From NCBI GenBank assembly GCA_934277615.1, contig CAKQUV010000010.1:1-29292 (forward strand): a stretch of DNA of 29,292 nt, in the 5' to 3' direction. Position 1 is the stretch's first letter, and each line of letters opens with the position of its first letter. Made by a program: the position numbers and the translations under genes. The notes beneath the pieces are model-generated. The model worked only from the letters and a program-made list of their open reading frames with translations, had not been told where the DNA came from and did not search any database. This DNA is from an uncultured Clostridia bacterium. Lineage in GTDB: Bacteria; Bacillota; Clostridia; Christensenellales; CAG-917. Below, piece by piece: positions 1 through 7,537 of the stretch.

Positions 1-72
1 CTTGATACGGCAGGCGTTGCAAAACGCGGTCAAGCAAGAAGCAAATACGGTGCGAAACGCCCCAAAAAATAA
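1..72 (+). CDS. rpsL: Ribosomal protein S12, C-terminal end (partial)
   Basis: The window opens inside this gene. The 23 visible sense codons end in RSKYGAKRPKK followed by TAA, which is the conserved C-terminus of S12, a 30S protein at the decoding centre. The gene lies 32 bp upstream of rpsG, as in the str operon, so identity rests on both sequence and order. The start lies outside the window. Only the tail is seen, so nothing can be said about streptomycin-resistance positions. Confidence 0.93.
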   Translation, partial: LDTAGVAKRGQARSKYGAKRPKK

Positions 73-104
73 TTTTTCGAATGTATTTATCTTAGGAGGT
101 TAAT

Positions 105-575
105 ATGCCAAGAAGAAGTGGCGTGCCCAAAAGAGATGTATTGCCGGATCCGATTTACAACAGCAAGGTCGTGACGAAACTCGTCAACCAAATCATGCTC
201 GACGGTAAAAAGGGAACTGCGCAAACAATCGTCTATGAGGCTTTGAATATAGCAGCAAACAAACTCGGACAAGAACCCATGGACATCTTCAACAAAGCGC
301 TCGAGAACGCAATGCCCGTACTCGAAGTCAAAGCAAGAAGAGTCGGTGGCTCCACATACCAAGTCCCGATGGAAATCCGTCCCGAACGCAGACAAACTCT
401 TGCAATCCGCTGGATCGTTCTCTTCGCAAGAAAGAGAAGCGAGAAAACCATGGACGCAAGACTTGCAGGCGAACTTATGGACGCTTACAATATGACCGGC
501 GGCGCAGTCAAGAGAAAAGACGAAATGCATCGTGCGGCAGAAGCAAACAAGGCGTTTGCACATTACAGGTGGTAA
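105..575 (+). CDS. rpsG: 30S ribosomal protein S7
   Basis: This is a 156-residue protein, the usual S7 length, beginning MPRRSGVPKRDVLPDP. S7 nucleates assembly of the 3' domain of 16S rRNA and contacts E-site tRNA. The start is set by a strong AGGAGGT at 94-100, four bases before the ATG. The gene sits between rpsL and fusA, and its stop is only 3 bp before the fusA ATG, so the two are almost certainly co-transcribed and translationally coupled. In E. coli S7 represses its own operon by binding the rpsL-rpsG spacer. The 32-bp spacer here is too short to show that structure, so autogenous control is not evident. Confidence 0.98.
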   Translation: MPRRSGVPKRDVLPDPIYNSKVVTKLVNQIMLDGKKGTAQTIVYEALNIAANKLGQEPMDIFNKALENAMPVLEVKARRVGGSTYQVPMEIRPERRQTLAIRWIVLFARKRSEKTMDARLAGELMDAYNMTGGAVKRKDEMHRAAEANKAFAHYRW

Positions 576-578
576 TTT

Positions 579-2672
579 ATGTCTAGAAAATATGCTCTTG
601 ATAAGGTGAGGAATATCGGCATAATGGCACACATCGATGCCGGCAAGACCACGACGACCGAGCGTATTCTCTATTACACGGGTGTAAACAGAAAGTTGGG
701 TGAGACTCACGACGGCTCCGCTACCATGGACTACATGGCGCAAGAGCGTGAAAGAGGTATCACCATCACCTCTGCGGCAACGACAGCCGTGTGGAAGGGA
801 CATCAAATCAACATCATCGACACTCCCGGTCACGTTGACTTCACCGTTGAAGTGGAGCGCAGCTTGAGAGTGTTGGACGGAGCGGTCGCAGTATTTTGTG
901 CAAAAGGCGGCGTCGAGCCTCAATCCGAAAACGTTTGGAGACAGGCCAACACCTATAAAGTGCCGAGAATCGCTTTCGTCAATAAGATGGATATCAACGG
1001 CGCCGATTTCTATAACGCGGTCAAGATGATGCGCGAAAGACTCGGAGCAAACGCCGTTCCCATCACGTTGCCGATCGGTAAAGAGTCCGATTTCGAAGGC
1101 GTTATAGATTTGCTTACAATGCAAGCGTTCTATTTCGACCAAAAGGATAAGGGCGTTACGTTCTGCGCAAAGGAAATTCCTGCCGAATATCAAGAACTTG
1201 CAAAAGAGTACAGACTCAAAGTTCTCGAGGCGGCGGCGGACTTCGATGAGGATATCTTTGAGAAACTCATTATGGAGGACTATGAGTCGGTCTCTCTGGA
1301 TCAACTCAAAAAGGCAATCCGTAAGGGTACTATCGAGATGAAACTCAATCCCGTTCTTTGCGGAAGTTCGTACAAGAACACGGGCGTTCAACTTATGCTC
1401 GACGCGGTGGTGGACTTCCTCCCGGCGCCGACGGACGTTGCGAGTATCGAGGGTATCAATCCCAAGACAGGTCAACCCGAACTTCGCCATCCGGGCGAAA
1501 AAGAGCCGTTCAGCGCACTCGTGTTCAAAATTCTCACAGACGAATTTGTCGGTAAACTCTCGTTCATCCGTATCTACTCCGGTACATTGACGACGGGCTC
1601 GACGGTTTACAACACCGTCAAAGGCGAAAACGAAAGAATAGGTCGTATTCTTCGTATGAACGCCGACAATCGTGAGGATATCGAAGAGGCGTATGCAGGC
1701 GACATCGTTGCCGTCATCGGTCTCAAGAAGAGCACCACGGGCGATACGCTCTCGGACAAAAACAATCAAATCGTTCTCGAAAACATGGTTTTCCCGGATC
1801 CTGTCATCAAAGTGGCAATAGAGCCGAAGTCGAAAGCCAGCCAAGAGAGAATGAATATGGCAATCATTAAACTGCAAGAAGAGGACCCGACCTTTAAGGC
1901 TTACACCGATAAGGAAACCGGACAAACCATCATCGCAGGTATGGGCGAGCTTCACCTCGACATTATCGTGGACAGAATGTTCAGAGAATTCAAGGTTGAG
2001 GCAAACGTCGGTAAACCGCAGGTCAGTTACCGTGAGACAATCACAAAACCCGTCAAGGCAGAAGGCAAATTCGTGCGTCAATCGGGCGGTCATGGTCAAT
2101 ACGGACACATCGTTATCGAAATGGAGCCCAATCCCGAGAAAGGTTTGGAAATGGAAAACTGCATCGTCGGCGGCGTAGTCAACAAAGAATACGCAAATGC
2201 GGCTTGGGAAGGCATCAAAGAGGCTGCTCAAAGCGGTATCATTGCAGGATACGAGTGCGTGGACTTCAAGGTTCGCCTCGTAGACGGCAGTATGCACGAA
2301 GTGGATAGCTCGGAAATGGCGTTTAAGATTGCAGGTTCGATGGCGTTCAAAGAAGGCGCTGCGAAAGCGGCACCGACCTTGCTCGAACCGATTATGAAAG
2401 TTGAAGTGGTAACTCCCGAGGATTATCTCGGCGACGTTATGTCAAACCTCAACTCTCGCCGCGGTCAGGTCAAGGGCATCGAGCCCAGAAACGGAGCGCA
2501 AGTCGTGGATTGCGACGTACCGCTCTCTGAAATGTTCGGTTATGCAACGTCTTTGCGTAGCATAACGCAGGGCAGAGCAAACTTCACAATGCTGTTTGAT
2601 CACTACGCAGTCGTTCCCAAGAGCGTTGCGGAAAAGATTATCGGCGACGTGAAAAAAGATTCCAAAAAGTAA
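579..2672 (+). CDS. fusA: Elongation factor G
   Basis: This 697-residue GTPase drives ribosomal translocation and, with RRF, ribosome recycling. The G1 motif AHIDAGKTTTTERIL lies near residue 17, the switch II motif DTPGHVDF near residue 82 and the G4 motif NKMD near residue 136. The remaining EF-G domains continue to a lysine-rich C-terminus, and the length matches full EF-G. The spacer from rpsG is 3 bp, with AGGTGG just before the rpsG stop acting as ribosome binding site. Codon use is biased towards C-ending codons, as expected for a highly expressed gene. That bias also creates a 736-codon open frame on the opposite strand, which is not a gene. Confidence 0.98.
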   Translation: MSRKYALDKVRNIGIMAHIDAGKTTTTERILYYTGVNRKLGETHDGSATMDYMAQERERGITITSAATTAVWKGHQINIIDTPGHVDFTVEVERSLRVLDGAVAVFCAKGGVEPQSENVWRQANTYKVPRIAFVNKMDINGADFYNAVKMMRERLGANAVPITLPIGKESDFEGVIDLLTMQAFYFDQKDKGVTFCAKEIPAEYQELAKEYRLKVLEAAADFDEDIFEKLIMEDYESVSLDQLKKAIRKGTIEMKLNPVLCGSSYKNTGVQLMLDAVVDFLPAPTDVASIEGINPKTGQPELRHPGEKEPFSALVFKILTDEFVGKLSFIRIYSGTLTTGSTVYNTVKGENERIGRILRMNADNREDIEEAYAGDIVAVIGLKKSTTGDTLSDKNNQIVLENMVFPDPVIKVAIEPKSKASQERMNMAIIKLQEEDPTFKAYTDKETGQTIIAGMGELHLDIIVDRMFREFKVEANVGKPQVSYRETITKPVKAEGKFVRQSGGHGQYGHIVIEMEPNPEKGLEMENCIVGGVVNKEYANAAWEGIKEAAQSGIIAGYECVDFKVRLVDGSMHEVDSSEMAFKIAGSMAFKEGAAKAAPTLLEPIMKVEVVTPEDYLGDVMSNLNSRRGQVKGIEPRNGAQVVDCDVPLSEMFGYATSLRSITQGRANFTMLFDHYAVVPKSVAEKIIGDVKKDSKK

Positions 2673-2760
2673 GTGTATATAGATTATTATATTTATATAT
2701 AAATACTTTGGATAAATAAATAATAAAAAAACCAAAAAACAATATTGGAGGAAATCTAGT

Positions 2761-3966
2761 ATGGCAAAAGCAAAGTTTGAAAGAACAAAGCCGCACGTTA
2801 ACATTGGTACAATCGGACACGTTGACCACGGCAAAACCACTCTTACCGCTGCAATCACGATGTACTGCGCATCCAAGGGCGAAGCTCAAGCGATGAAGTA
2901 TGACGAAATCGATAAAGCTCCGGAAGAGAAAGCAAGAGGTATCACGATCAACACAGCACACGTTGAGTACGAAACTCCGAAGCGTCACTATGCACACGTT
3001 GACTGCCCCGGCCACGCCGACTATGTTAAAAACATGATCACCGGTGCTGCTCAAATGGACGGCGCAATCCTCGTTGTTGCTGCATCCGACGGCCCGATGC
3101 CTCAAACTCGTGAGCACATCCTTCTTGCTCGTCAGGTTGGTGTTCCTTACATCCTCGTGTTCCTTAACAAATGCGACCAAGTCGACGACGAAGAACTTCT
3201 CGAACTCGTTGAAATGGAAGTTCGCGAACTCCTTAACGAGTACGGTTTCCCCGGAGACGATACTCCTATCATCCGCGGTTCTGCATTGAAAGCAATGGAA
3301 GCAGGTCTTGCAGGCAAGTGGGACGATCCCGCGTTTGCACCTATCCAAGCTCTTCTCGACGCAGTCGACAGCTACATTCCGGATCCTCAACGTGATACCG
3401 ACAAACCGTTCTTGATGCCTGTTGAAGACGTCTTCACCATCACTGGTCGTGGTACCGTTGCAACCGGTAGAGTTGAACGTGGTATTCTCCGTATGGGCGA
3501 CAAGGTCGAAATCGTCGGTCTCTCCACCGAAAAGAAAGAAACGACCGTTACGGGTATCGAAATGTTCCGTAAGCTCCTCGACTTCGCAGAGGGCGGCGAC
3601 AACATCGGTGCATTGCTCCGTGGTATCCAAAGAAATGAAATCGAACGTGGTCAAGTTCTTGCAAAACCGGGTTCAATTCATCCCCACACGCATTTCACGG
3701 CTCAAGTTTACGTTTTGACGAAAGATGAGGGTGGTCGTCACACACCGTTCTTCGACGGATATCGTCCTCAATTCTACTTCAGAACAACTGACGTTACCGG
3801 TTCTATCAAATTGCCCCAAGGCGTTGAAATGGTTATGCCCGGTGACCACATCGATATGGAAATCACTCTTATCACCCCGATCGCAATCGAAGAAGGTCTC
3901 CGTTTTGCTATTCGTGAAGGCGGTAGAACAGTAGGTTCCGGTGTCGTTGCGAAAATCATCGAATAA
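2761..3966 (+). CDS. tuf: Elongation factor Tu
   Basis: This 401-residue GTPase carries aminoacyl-tRNA to the ribosome. Near the N-terminus are GHVDHGKT (G1), DCPGHADY (G3) and NKCD (G4), followed by the two beta-barrel domains, including the GRGTVATGRVERG stretch. It is slightly longer than the usual 393-397. A TGGAGGA ribosome binding site lies at 2745-2751. The 88-bp spacer after fusA is very AT-rich and contains no convincing -35 box, so tuf probably shares the fusA transcript. The next genes are rpmG and secE, which recalls E. coli tufB-secE, but here this same tuf also closes the str operon. Confidence 0.98.
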   Translation: MAKAKFERTKPHVNIGTIGHVDHGKTTLTAAITMYCASKGEAQAMKYDEIDKAPEEKARGITINTAHVEYETPKRHYAHVDCPGHADYVKNMITGAAQMDGAILVVAASDGPMPQTREHILLARQVGVPYILVFLNKCDQVDDEELLELVEMEVRELLNEYGFPGDDTPIIRGSALKAMEAGLAGKWDDPAFAPIQALLDAVDSYIPDPQRDTDKPFLMPVEDVFTITGRGTVATGRVERGILRMGDKVEIVGLSTEKKETTVTGIEMFRKLLDFAEGGDNIGALLRGIQRNEIERGQVLAKPGSIHPHTHFTAQVYVLTKDEGGRHTPFFDGYRPQFYFRTTDVTGSIKLPQGVEMVMPGDHIDMEITLITPIAIEEGLRFAIREGGRTVGSGVVAKIIE

Positions 3967-4003
3967 TATTTGTTCTTTCAATAATTATATAAAAAACTGC
4001 TCT

Positions 4004-4028
4004 GCACGGCAAAGTCTCTTTGCCGTGC
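4004..4028 (+). terminator. Hairpin between tuf and rpmG, possible attenuator
   Basis: A perfect 11-bp stem is formed by GCACGGCAAAG (4004-4014) and CTTTGCCGTGC (4018-4028), with a three-base loop. No T-run follows on the plus strand, so it is not a standard intrinsic terminator in that direction; a run of A (3991-3996) precedes it. It may stabilise the tuf 3' end, mark an RNA processing site, or partly attenuate read-through into rpmG-secE-nusG. Confidence 0.45.
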
Positions 4029-4066
4029 GGGGTGCTTGATTTGTTGAGAACAAAAAGGAGGCTACT

Positions 4067-4231
4067 ATGGCTCAAAAGGGAGCAAGAGTTAAGGTTGTAC
4101 TCGCTTGCACAGAATGCAAACAACGCAACTACAATCTTACTAAAAACAAACAGAAGCATCCAGATAGAATGGAACTTCAAAAATACTGCAGATTCTGCAA
4201 AAAGCACACCTTGCACAGAGAAACAAAGTAA
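4067..4231 (+). CDS. rpmG: 50S ribosomal protein L33 (zinc-ribbon form)
   Basis: This 54-residue protein, MAQKGARVKVVLACTECKQR onwards, is a standard-length L33 near the ribosomal E site. Two CxxC pairs (Cys14/Cys17 and Cys41/Cys44) make it the zinc-binding type rather than the cysteine-free paralogue induced under zinc limitation. AAAGGAG at 4054-4060 precedes the ATG. The order rpmG-secE-nusG is the normal Bacillota arrangement. The TAA is 24 bp before the secE ATG. Confidence 0.95.
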   Translation: MAQKGARVKVVLACTECKQRNYNLTKNKQKHPDRMELQKYCRFCKKHTLHRETK

Positions 4232-4255
4232 GGATAGGCTAGGATAGGAGGCAAT

Positions 4256-4654
4256 ATGGCAAAGAAAACGCCAAAAACCCAAACCTCAACCATAGAAGAA
4301 ACGACTCAAACCGTCGAAACCAACGACGTCAATACCGACGTCCAAAAGGCGGCTGTTAACGTCGATTCCAAAAATGAGTCTTCAAAAGCCAAAAAGTCGG
4401 CAAAAAAATCCGCTAATACCGAGAAAAAGCCCAATATCTTCAAGAGAATGGGTAAAGGTATCAAAGGCGTTATTTCCGAACTTAAAAAAGTGACTTGGCC
4501 GAAGGGAAAAGAAGTGGGCAAAAATACCGCGGTCGTTCTTACCGTCGTCGTGCTCTTCTTCGTCATTCTCTTTGCGATTGATTACGTGCTCGGAGGTATC
4601 TTCAACGTACTCATCACGGATGACAGTCAATGGGCATTCATTTTTATTAAGTAA
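4256..4654 (+). CDS. secE: Preprotein translocase subunit SecE with long hydrophilic N-terminus
   Basis: This 132-residue protein ends in a SecE core: an amphipathic segment (ISELKKVTWPKGKEV) followed by one transmembrane helix (about residues 95-116, rich in V, L, F). SecE clamps the SecY channel. The core alone is about 60 residues. The first 65 or so residues are a lysine-, threonine- and asparagine-rich, low-complexity cytoplasmic extension, probably disordered. Extensions of this sort occur in other bacteria but vary in length. AGGAGG lies just upstream of the ATG. Its place between rpmG and nusG confirms identity. Confidence 0.93.
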   Translation: MAKKTPKTQTSTIEETTQTVETNDVNTDVQKAAVNVDSKNESSKAKKSAKKSANTEKKPNIFKRMGKGIKGVISELKKVTWPKGKEVGKNTAVVLTVVVLFFVILFAIDYVLGGIFNVLITDDSQWAFIFIK

Positions 4655-4668
4655 GCAGAGAGGGCCCT

Positions 4669-5196
4669 ATGGAAAATATGGAACAACCAAAATGGTACGT
4701 CGTTCACACGTATTCAGGTTATGAAAATTCTGTGGAAACCGACTTACGCAATATGATTGAAAACAACAACTTGCAGGATTATATCTTTGATATAAAAATT
4801 CCTGTAGAGGATGACATCGTCGAGAGAAACGGTAAGAAAAAGGCCATTCAACGCAAGAAATTCCCTTGTTACGTTTTCATCAAAATGATTTACACCAATC
4901 ACATCTGGTTTATGGTGACGAGAGCACGCGGAGTTACGAGCTTTGTAGGTTCCGCAGGTCGTCCCATTGCGCTCACGGAAGATGAGATCAGAAGAATCGG
5001 TCTTGAAACCGTTACGCTTGAAGATTTCGACATCAAAGTCGGCGACGACGTCAGAATCGTCAACGGCGCGCTTGAAAACTTCATCGGTGTTGTTGAGTCT
5101 ATCAGTGCGGAACGTCAAAAAGTCAAGGTTATCGTGGCTATGTTTGGTCGCCAAACGCCCGTCGAACTTGATTTTGCACAGGTTGAAAAACTTTGA
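4669..5196 (+). CDS. nusG: Transcription termination/antitermination factor NusG
   Basis: This 175-residue protein has an N-terminal NGN domain beginning WYVVHTYSGYEN and a C-terminal KOW domain (near residues 125-160, with GDDVRIVNGALENFIGVV). NusG binds RNA polymerase, modulates pausing and couples to the ribosome. Two in-frame ATGs exist, 4669 and 4678. I chose 4669 because the AGAGAGG at 4657-4663 has suitable spacing only to it. The gene lies 14 bp after secE. A short hairpin, TTGCGC/GCGCAA (5197-5211), follows the stop directly. Confidence 0.96.
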   Translation: MENMEQPKWYVVHTYSGYENSVETDLRNMIENNNLQDYIFDIKIPVEDDIVERNGKKKAIQRKKFPCYVFIKMIYTNHIWFMVTRARGVTSFVGSAGRPIALTEDEIRRIGLETVTLEDFDIKVGDDVRIVNGALENFIGVVESISAERQKVKVIVAMFGRQTPVELDFAQVEKL

Positions 5197-5258
5197 TTGC
5201 GCACCGCGCAATATTCTTAATCGCGTCTGCAGGACGCAAGTCGCAGGACTATAAACTT

Positions 5259-5304
5259 CGTGGGAGACGGCAAATACACCTTTCCATACCGTCGCAAAAC
5301 CACG
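5259..5304 (+). promoter_or_regulatory. rplK-rplA leader hairpin, probable L1 autoregulatory site
   Basis: Just upstream of rplK, CGTGG (5259-5263) pairs with CCACG (5300-5304), and GACGG (5266-5270) pairs with CCGTC (5289-5293). This leaves an asymmetric internal loop between two helices. Ribosomal protein L1 is known to repress the L11-L1 operon through an mRNA mimic of its 23S site with a two-helix, asymmetric-loop shape in this place. The match in position and general architecture is what I can see; the L1 assignment is inference. The rplK ribosome binding site AGGAGG (5311-5316) lies 6 bp downstream. Confidence 0.5.
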
Positions 5305-5320
5305 TTAGTCAGGAGGATTT

Positions 5321-5746
5321 ATGGCTAAAAAGATTACAGCAGTTGTTAAATTGCAATTGCCCGCCGGCAAAGCAACTCCGGGCCCGCCCGTAGGTTCAAC
5401 GCTTGGCCCTCACGGCATCAATATCGCCGGATTCACAAAGGAATTCAATGAAAAGACTTCCAAAGACGCTGGTTTGATCATCCCGGTGGTTATCACCATT
5501 TATCAAGACCACTCTTTCACTTTTGTGCTTAAAACACCGCCCGCGCCCGTTCTTATCAAGAAGGCTTGCGGTTTGCAAAGCGCATCGGCAGTTCCCAACA
5601 AGACGAAAGTCGCAACTCTTACCAAAGAGCAACTTAGGGAAATCGCTACTATGAAAATGCCCGACCTCAACGCAGCCAACATCGATACTGCAATGAGCAT
5701 GATAGCAGGTACTGCACGCAGTATGGGCGTTCTTGTGGAAGAATAA
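5321..5746 (+). CDS. rplK: 50S ribosomal protein L11
   Basis: This 141-residue protein has the exact usual length of L11. It contains the N-terminal KLQLPAGKATPGPPVG segment and LGPHGINI, and ends in a C-terminal rRNA-binding domain with MPDLNA. L11 forms the GTPase-associated centre with 23S helices 43-44 and is the thiostrepton target. Its stop overlaps the AAGGAGG (5745-5751) that serves rplA, so translation of the two is probably coupled. Confidence 0.97.
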   Translation: MAKKITAVVKLQLPAGKATPGPPVGSTLGPHGINIAGFTKEFNEKTSKDAGLIIPVVITIYQDHSFTFVLKTPPAPVLIKKACGLQSASAVPNKTKVATLTKEQLREIATMKMPDLNAANIDTAMSMIAGTARSMGVLVEE

Positions 5747-5756
5747 GGAGGTTCGT

Positions 5757-6446
5757 ATGAAACGCGGTAAAAATTATATTGATTCGAAAAAACTCATCGA
5801 CAGCACCAAACTTTATGAAAGTGCGGAAGCTATTGAACTTGCCGTTCAAACTGCAAAGTCCAAATTCGATGAAACAATAGAATTGCACGTCAAACTCGGT
5901 ATTGACCCCCGTCACGCCGATCAACAAGTCCGTGGCGTTGTGGTACTTCCCAACGGCACAGGTAAAACCGTCCGTGTTCTTGCTATCTGCAAGGGCGCAA
6001 AAGCGGATGAGGCTCAAGCAGCAGGCGCAGATTTCGTCGGCGGCGAAGAGATGATCCAAAAGATCCAACAAGAAAACTGGTTTGATTATGACGTCATCGT
6101 TACAACTCCCGATATGATGGGTATTGTCGGTCGCCTTGGTAAAGTCCTCGGCCCGAAAGGCTTGATGCCGAACCCCAAATCCGGTACTGTTACGATGGAT
6201 ATCACTCGTGCTATCCACGACATCAAAGCTGGTAAAGTCGAATACAGAGTCGACAAACAAGCTATCTGCCACGTGCCTTTCGGCAAAGCATCCTTCGGCG
6301 TTGAAAAACTCACTGAGAACTTCAACACTCTTATGGAAGCACTTGTCAAAGCAAAACCGGCAGCGGCAAAGGGCGTATATTTCCGCTCCATTTACATTGC
6401 AACGACTATGGGACCGTCCATTAAAGTCTTGTACCGTATGGGTTAA
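5757..6446 (+). CDS. rplA: 50S ribosomal protein L1
   Basis: This is a 229-residue L1 of normal length, with GPKGLMPNPKSGTV in the conserved second domain. L1 forms the mobile stalk that guides release of E-site tRNA and is the expected repressor of its own operon. The frame is open further upstream to 5733, but the AAGGAGG at 5745-5751 places the start at ATG 5757, and KRGKNYIDSKK is a normal beginning. The TAA stop (6444-6446) is the first three bases of an inverted-repeat element, so the element has either inserted at, or supplied, the stop codon. Confidence 0.97.
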   Translation: MKRGKNYIDSKKLIDSTKLYESAEAIELAVQTAKSKFDETIELHVKLGIDPRHADQQVRGVVVLPNGTGKTVRVLAICKGAKADEAQAAGADFVGGEEMIQKIQQENWFDYDVIVTTPDMMGIVGRLGKVLGPKGLMPNPKSGTVTMDITRAIHDIKAGKVEYRVDKQAICHVPFGKASFGVEKLTENFNTLMEALVKAKPAAAKGVYFRSIYIATTMGPSIKVLYRMG

Positions 6447-6569
6447 TAGCGCGCCAAATAGCGAATAACTTCGGCAGAGCCACACTTCGACAACTCACGT
6501 ACTAATAGTACGTTAGGGTTGCCGAAAGTGTGGCTCTTTCTTGTTCTTCATCTATTTGGCACGCTATTA
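6444..6569 (+). mobile_element. 126-bp terminal-inverted-repeat element, copy A, terminator-like
   Basis: The left end taatagcgcgccaaatag (6444-6461) and the right end (6552-6569) are inverted repeats matching at 17 of 18 positions. Inside is a long hairpin: a stem of about 14 bp starting AGAGCCACACTT (6476) and closing at 6537, a CAAC/GTTG segment, and an apical helix ACGTACT/AGTACGT (6497-6513) with a three-base loop. A T-rich tract follows the stem (6537-6550), so the RNA should act as a terminator for rplA. There is no coding capacity, so it resembles a MITE or a large REP-like element. A second full copy with the same length lies inverted at 9655-9780 and a half copy at 9133-9192. Confidence 0.75.
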
Positions 6570-6584
6570 ATATAAAAACAAATA

Positions 6585-6729
6585 GGTTGCCGCCAAAGGG
6601 GTTTTTCCTTGCTCTTCATCTCAATATTGCGCTATTAACATAAGAATAAAGAGGTTTGACATTGGGGTGCTTGACGCGATTGACTTCGTAGCAATCGCTA
6701 TTAAACGCGTTCTTCATCTAAATAGCGCA
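6585..6729 (+). repeat. Two degenerate right-end fragments of the 126-bp element
   Basis: From 6585 to 6637 the sequence follows the right half of copy A: it starts GGTTGCCG, runs through a T-rich tract and CTCTTCATCT, and ends GCGCTATTA. From about 6664 to 6729 a second fragment shows GGGGTGCTT, as in the 9655-9780 copy, and then TTCTTCATCTAAATAGCGCA, interrupted by an unrelated hairpin GCGATTG/CAATCGC (6677-6699). The CTTCATCT motif therefore recurs three times in 170 bp. These look like remains of repeated insertion or recombination. Together with copy A they fill most of the 537-bp gap between rplA and rplJ. Confidence 0.55.
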
Positions 6730-6795
6730 GTTTTTACGCTTGATTGTATAACAATGGTAAATGTGGAATTTATATAAACTATTTTTCAAAATCGG

Positions 6796-6825
6796 TTGAC
6801 ATAGATAGCAGAAAAATTGTATTAT
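6796..6825 (+). promoter_or_regulatory. Sigma-A type promoter for rplJ-rplL
   Basis: A perfect -35 TTGACA (6796-6801) and a -10 TATTAT (6820-6825) are separated by 18 bp. Transcription should start near 6832, just before the L10 leader. The repeat elements upstream would terminate read-through from rplA, so L10-L12 has its own promoter. Confidence 0.8.
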
Positions 6826-6831
6826 ATATGC

Positions 6832-6890
6832 GTTCCAAAGACAGCAAGTGGCATTTGCCGTAAGCACTACAACGCTTGCCGAGGATACGC
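6832..6890 (+). promoter_or_regulatory. L10 leader (autoregulatory RNA)
   Basis: The segment contains AAGACAGCAAGTG and, after a small hairpin (GGC/GCC at 6850-6859), GCTTGCCGAGGA. GCAAG (6844-6848) pairs with CTTGC (6875-6879). These are the signature parts of the L10 leader, which binds the L10(L12)4 complex and represses rplJ-rplL expression. It sits between the promoter and the attenuator hairpin at 6911-6947, so control probably acts by transcription attenuation. Confidence 0.8.
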
Positions 6891-6910
6891 TCGATATATT
6901 TTGTATATTT

Positions 6911-6947
6911 GCGTCATTCTCATTTTGGAATGACGCTTTAATTTTTT
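6911..6947 (+). terminator. Intrinsic terminator/attenuator in the rplJ leader
   Basis: GCGTCATTC (6911-6919) pairs perfectly with GAATGACGC (6928-6936) around an 8-base loop, followed by TTTAATTTTTT (6937-6947). It lies between the L10 leader and the rplJ ribosome binding site, so it should stop transcription when the leader is bound by L10. A small hairpin GCGGT/ACCGC (6949-6962) follows before the ribosome binding site. Confidence 0.8.
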
Positions 6948-6983
6948 CGCGGTGGAAACCGCCAACTATTATAGGAGGTAAAG

Positions 6984-7478
6984 ATGAACAAAGAAGTTCT
7001 TGAGGCCAAAAAGCAACAGGTTGAAGAGATAAAAGCGAAAATCCAATCTGCAAAATCCATCGTCATCGTTGACTACATGGGTCTTACGGTTGCACAAGAT
7101 ACAGCATTCCGTAAAGAACTCAGAGAAAACGGCGTTGATTACGCAGTTTTGAAGAACCGCCTTGTCAAGATTGCTTTCAACGAACTCGGTTATACCCAAT
7201 TCGACGAAGCTCTCAATGGCCCGACAGCTGTTGCATTCTCATCCACTGACGCAGTCGCTCCTGCAAAGTACGTTGTCAAAAACATCAAGGCATTCAACAA
7301 GATGAAGACAAAGTGCGGTATGGTCGAAGGCGAATTTATGGACGAAGCCGGATTGAAACAAATCGCAGAAATTCCGTCAAAGGAAATTTTGCTCTCGAAG
7401 ATGCTTGGCTCTTTGCAAGCACCTATCTCGAAACTTGCTATTTGCTTGAACAAGATTGCAGAGGCAAAGGCAGAGTAA
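6984..7478 (+). CDS. rplJ: 50S ribosomal protein L10
   Basis: This 164-residue L10 begins MNKEVLEAKKQQVEEIKAKI and contains the rRNA-binding region with ENGVDYAVLKNRL. The C-terminal helix, which binds L12 dimers, ends KIAEAKAE. L10 anchors the L12 stalk that recruits translational GTPases. AGGAGGT lies 7 bp before the ATG. The gene has its own promoter, L10 leader and attenuator upstream, and is followed 59 bp later by rplL. Confidence 0.95.
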   Translation: MNKEVLEAKKQQVEEIKAKIQSAKSIVIVDYMGLTVAQDTAFRKELRENGVDYAVLKNRLVKIAFNELGYTQFDEALNGPTAVAFSSTDAVAPAKYVVKNIKAFNKMKTKCGMVEGEFMDEAGLKQIAEIPSKEILLSKMLGSLQAPISKLAICLNKIAEAKAE

Positions 7479-7486
7479 CGTCGCTG

Positions 7487-7502
7487 GCAGTCGCGTGACT
7501 GC
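7487..7502 (+). other. Short intercistronic hairpin rplJ-rplL
   Basis: GCAGTC (7487-7492) and GACTGC (7497-7502) form a 6-bp stem with a four-base loop in the 59-bp spacer. An A-rich tract follows instead of a T-run, so it is not a terminator. It may shape the different translation rates of L10 and the multicopy L12. Confidence 0.4.
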
Positions 7503-7537
7503 AAAATCAAAAAAATATAATAACGGAGAAAACAAAA

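Noticed and set aside
87..2297. 736-codon open frame on the minus strand opposite rpsG and fusA
   Set aside because: It is antisense to two certain genes and arises from their codon bias; it has no family features or ribosome binding site.
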